This document shows, piece by piece, positions 5,448-5,929 of a stretch of DNA of 5,929 nt; the stretch's first letter is position 1, and each line of letters begins with the position of its first letter. The stretch spans positions 1 through 5,929 of the forward strand of contig JANXVQ010000251.1 of assembly GCA_025351545.1 (NCBI GenBank), given 5' to 3'. The DNA is from Spirosoma sp. GTDB taxonomy: Bacteria > Bacteroidota > Bacteroidia > Cytophagales > Spirosomataceae. The position numbers were made by a program, and so were the translations under genes. The notes under the pieces were generated by a model. It worked only from the letters and a program-made list of their open reading frames with translations, was not told where the DNA came from and ran no database searches.

Positions 5448-5929
5448 AACCGAAAGAAGTGTTTGGCATTTCATGTCGGTTTCCTGCCACTCACGTTCAG
5501 GAACCGAGTCTTCGGTCAGGCCCGCACCCGCGTAGAGGGTTGCCATTTTTCCTTCAAGCTTCATACAGCGAATGTGTACGAACAGGTTGCTTTCGGCACC
5601 TTCGTTATTAGTATTTATATTGACCGGCCCAAGAAAACCGCTGTAAAGTTCGCGGTCATGGGATTCGTGCTGATTAATGAAGTTAAAGGCCACATCGCGG
5701 GGCATTCCACACACGGCTGCCGTTGGGTGCAACAACCGTAGCATAACAGTGCCAAGTTGTGGATAGCGCACGGCCTGAGTATCGACTGTGAAGCTCGTGC
5801 TAAGGTGCATTAAATTTCCGGCAATGAGCGTTTTTGGACCTTCTTCCAAATATTCACGCAACCTGATTTTCTTGAAACACTCAATGATGTAGCGGCTCAC
5901 CAGGGCTTGCTCCTCAATTTCCTTTTGCG
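5430..5929 (-). CDS. menF: Isochorismate synthase (MenF/EntC-type), C-terminal part
   Basis: The last ~165 residues of a chorismate-binding enzyme; the 5' part lies beyond the right edge and the frame is open to it (KEIEEQALVSRYIIECF). The enzyme converts chorismate to isochorismate in the cytoplasm, the first step of menaquinone synthesis, which is the usual quinone in Bacteroidota. Core motifs appear in order: LLHPTAAVCGMP, the catalytic-region RELYSGFLGPVNI, NLFVHIRCMKL, LYAGAGLTEDS, and PEREWQETDMKC with the conserved Mg-binding Glu/Lys region. The ending is VISKLS then TAA. These motifs favour isochorismate synthase over anthranilate or aminodeoxychorismate synthase, whose endings differ. 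A siderophore or salicylate role cannot be excluded because no other men or ent gene is in view. A GTG at 5898-5900 is internal, not a start. The stop and final codons lie in the right arm of the inverted repeat. Confidence 0.9.
   Translation of the reverse strand, partial: QKEIEEQALVSRYIIECFKKIRLREYLEEGPKTLIAGNLMHLSTSFTVDTQAVRYPQLGTVMLRLLHPTAAVCGMPRDVAFNFINQHESHDRELYSGFLGPVNINTNNEGAESNLFVHIRCMKLEGKMATLYAGAGLTEDSVPEREWQETDMKCQTLLSVISKLS

Noticed and set aside
1..5929. tRNA, rRNA, CRISPR array or riboswitch
   Set aside because: No cloverleaf, spaced identical repeats, or recognisable riboswitch core was seen on either strand; the intergenic gaps are mostly too short to hide one.

Overview
Most of this window (about 265 to 5929) looks like one piece of a Bacteroidota chromosome, probably a Cytophagales/Spirosoma-like organism. 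The signs are a secreted S9 peptidase and a DUF6624-type protein of the kinds common in that phylum, a menaquinone-pathway isochorismate synthase, start codons without Shine-Dalgarno sequences, and roughly balanced base composition. The genus-level guess is inference from general resemblance only.

The first ~264 bases do not belong to that chromosome. Positions 1-163 encode, on the + strand, the C-terminal catalytic part of a class I poly(3-hydroxyalkanoate) synthase (PhaC) of proteobacterial type. Positions ~164-264 encode, on the - strand, 33 residues of cyanobacterial or cyanophage photosystem II protein D1 (psbA, residues 94-126). From 265 rightwards the - strand continues as the S9 peptidase, which is cut off four codons after its nucleophile serine. 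Three unrelated conserved genes are each broken inside a catalytic or structural motif, and the middle piece is about 100 nt long. This is best explained as a chimeric contig end (assembly, library or amplification artefact), not as a new fused system. The - strand happens to stay open through all three pieces, so automatic annotation would report a false fusion protein.

Layout of the remainder: S9 peptidase (-, 265-2727) diverges over 81 bp from a DUF6624-like secreted protein (+, 2809-3489). That gene converges on a GH130 mannoside phosphorylase/hydrolase (-, 3529-4632), with a shared hairpin between them. A 162-bp divergent spacer follows, carrying a triple 7-bp repeat. Next are two small acidic protein genes on the + strand (4795-5055, with no basic residues at all, and a tentative one at 5144-5317). 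These converge on the 3' part of an isochorismate synthase gene (-, 5430-5929, running off the right edge), with a 119-bp inverted-repeat element between them. No intact multi-gene pathway is visible; apart from the two tandem acidic ORFs the genes look like separate transcription units.

I found no convincing new biological system. The points most worth checking are the three-way chimera, the two convergent-gene hairpins whose right arms contain the last codons and stop of the - strand gene, and the extremely acidic small protein. No RNA gene, insertion sequence, CRISPR array or phage gene other than the D1 fragment is recognisable.
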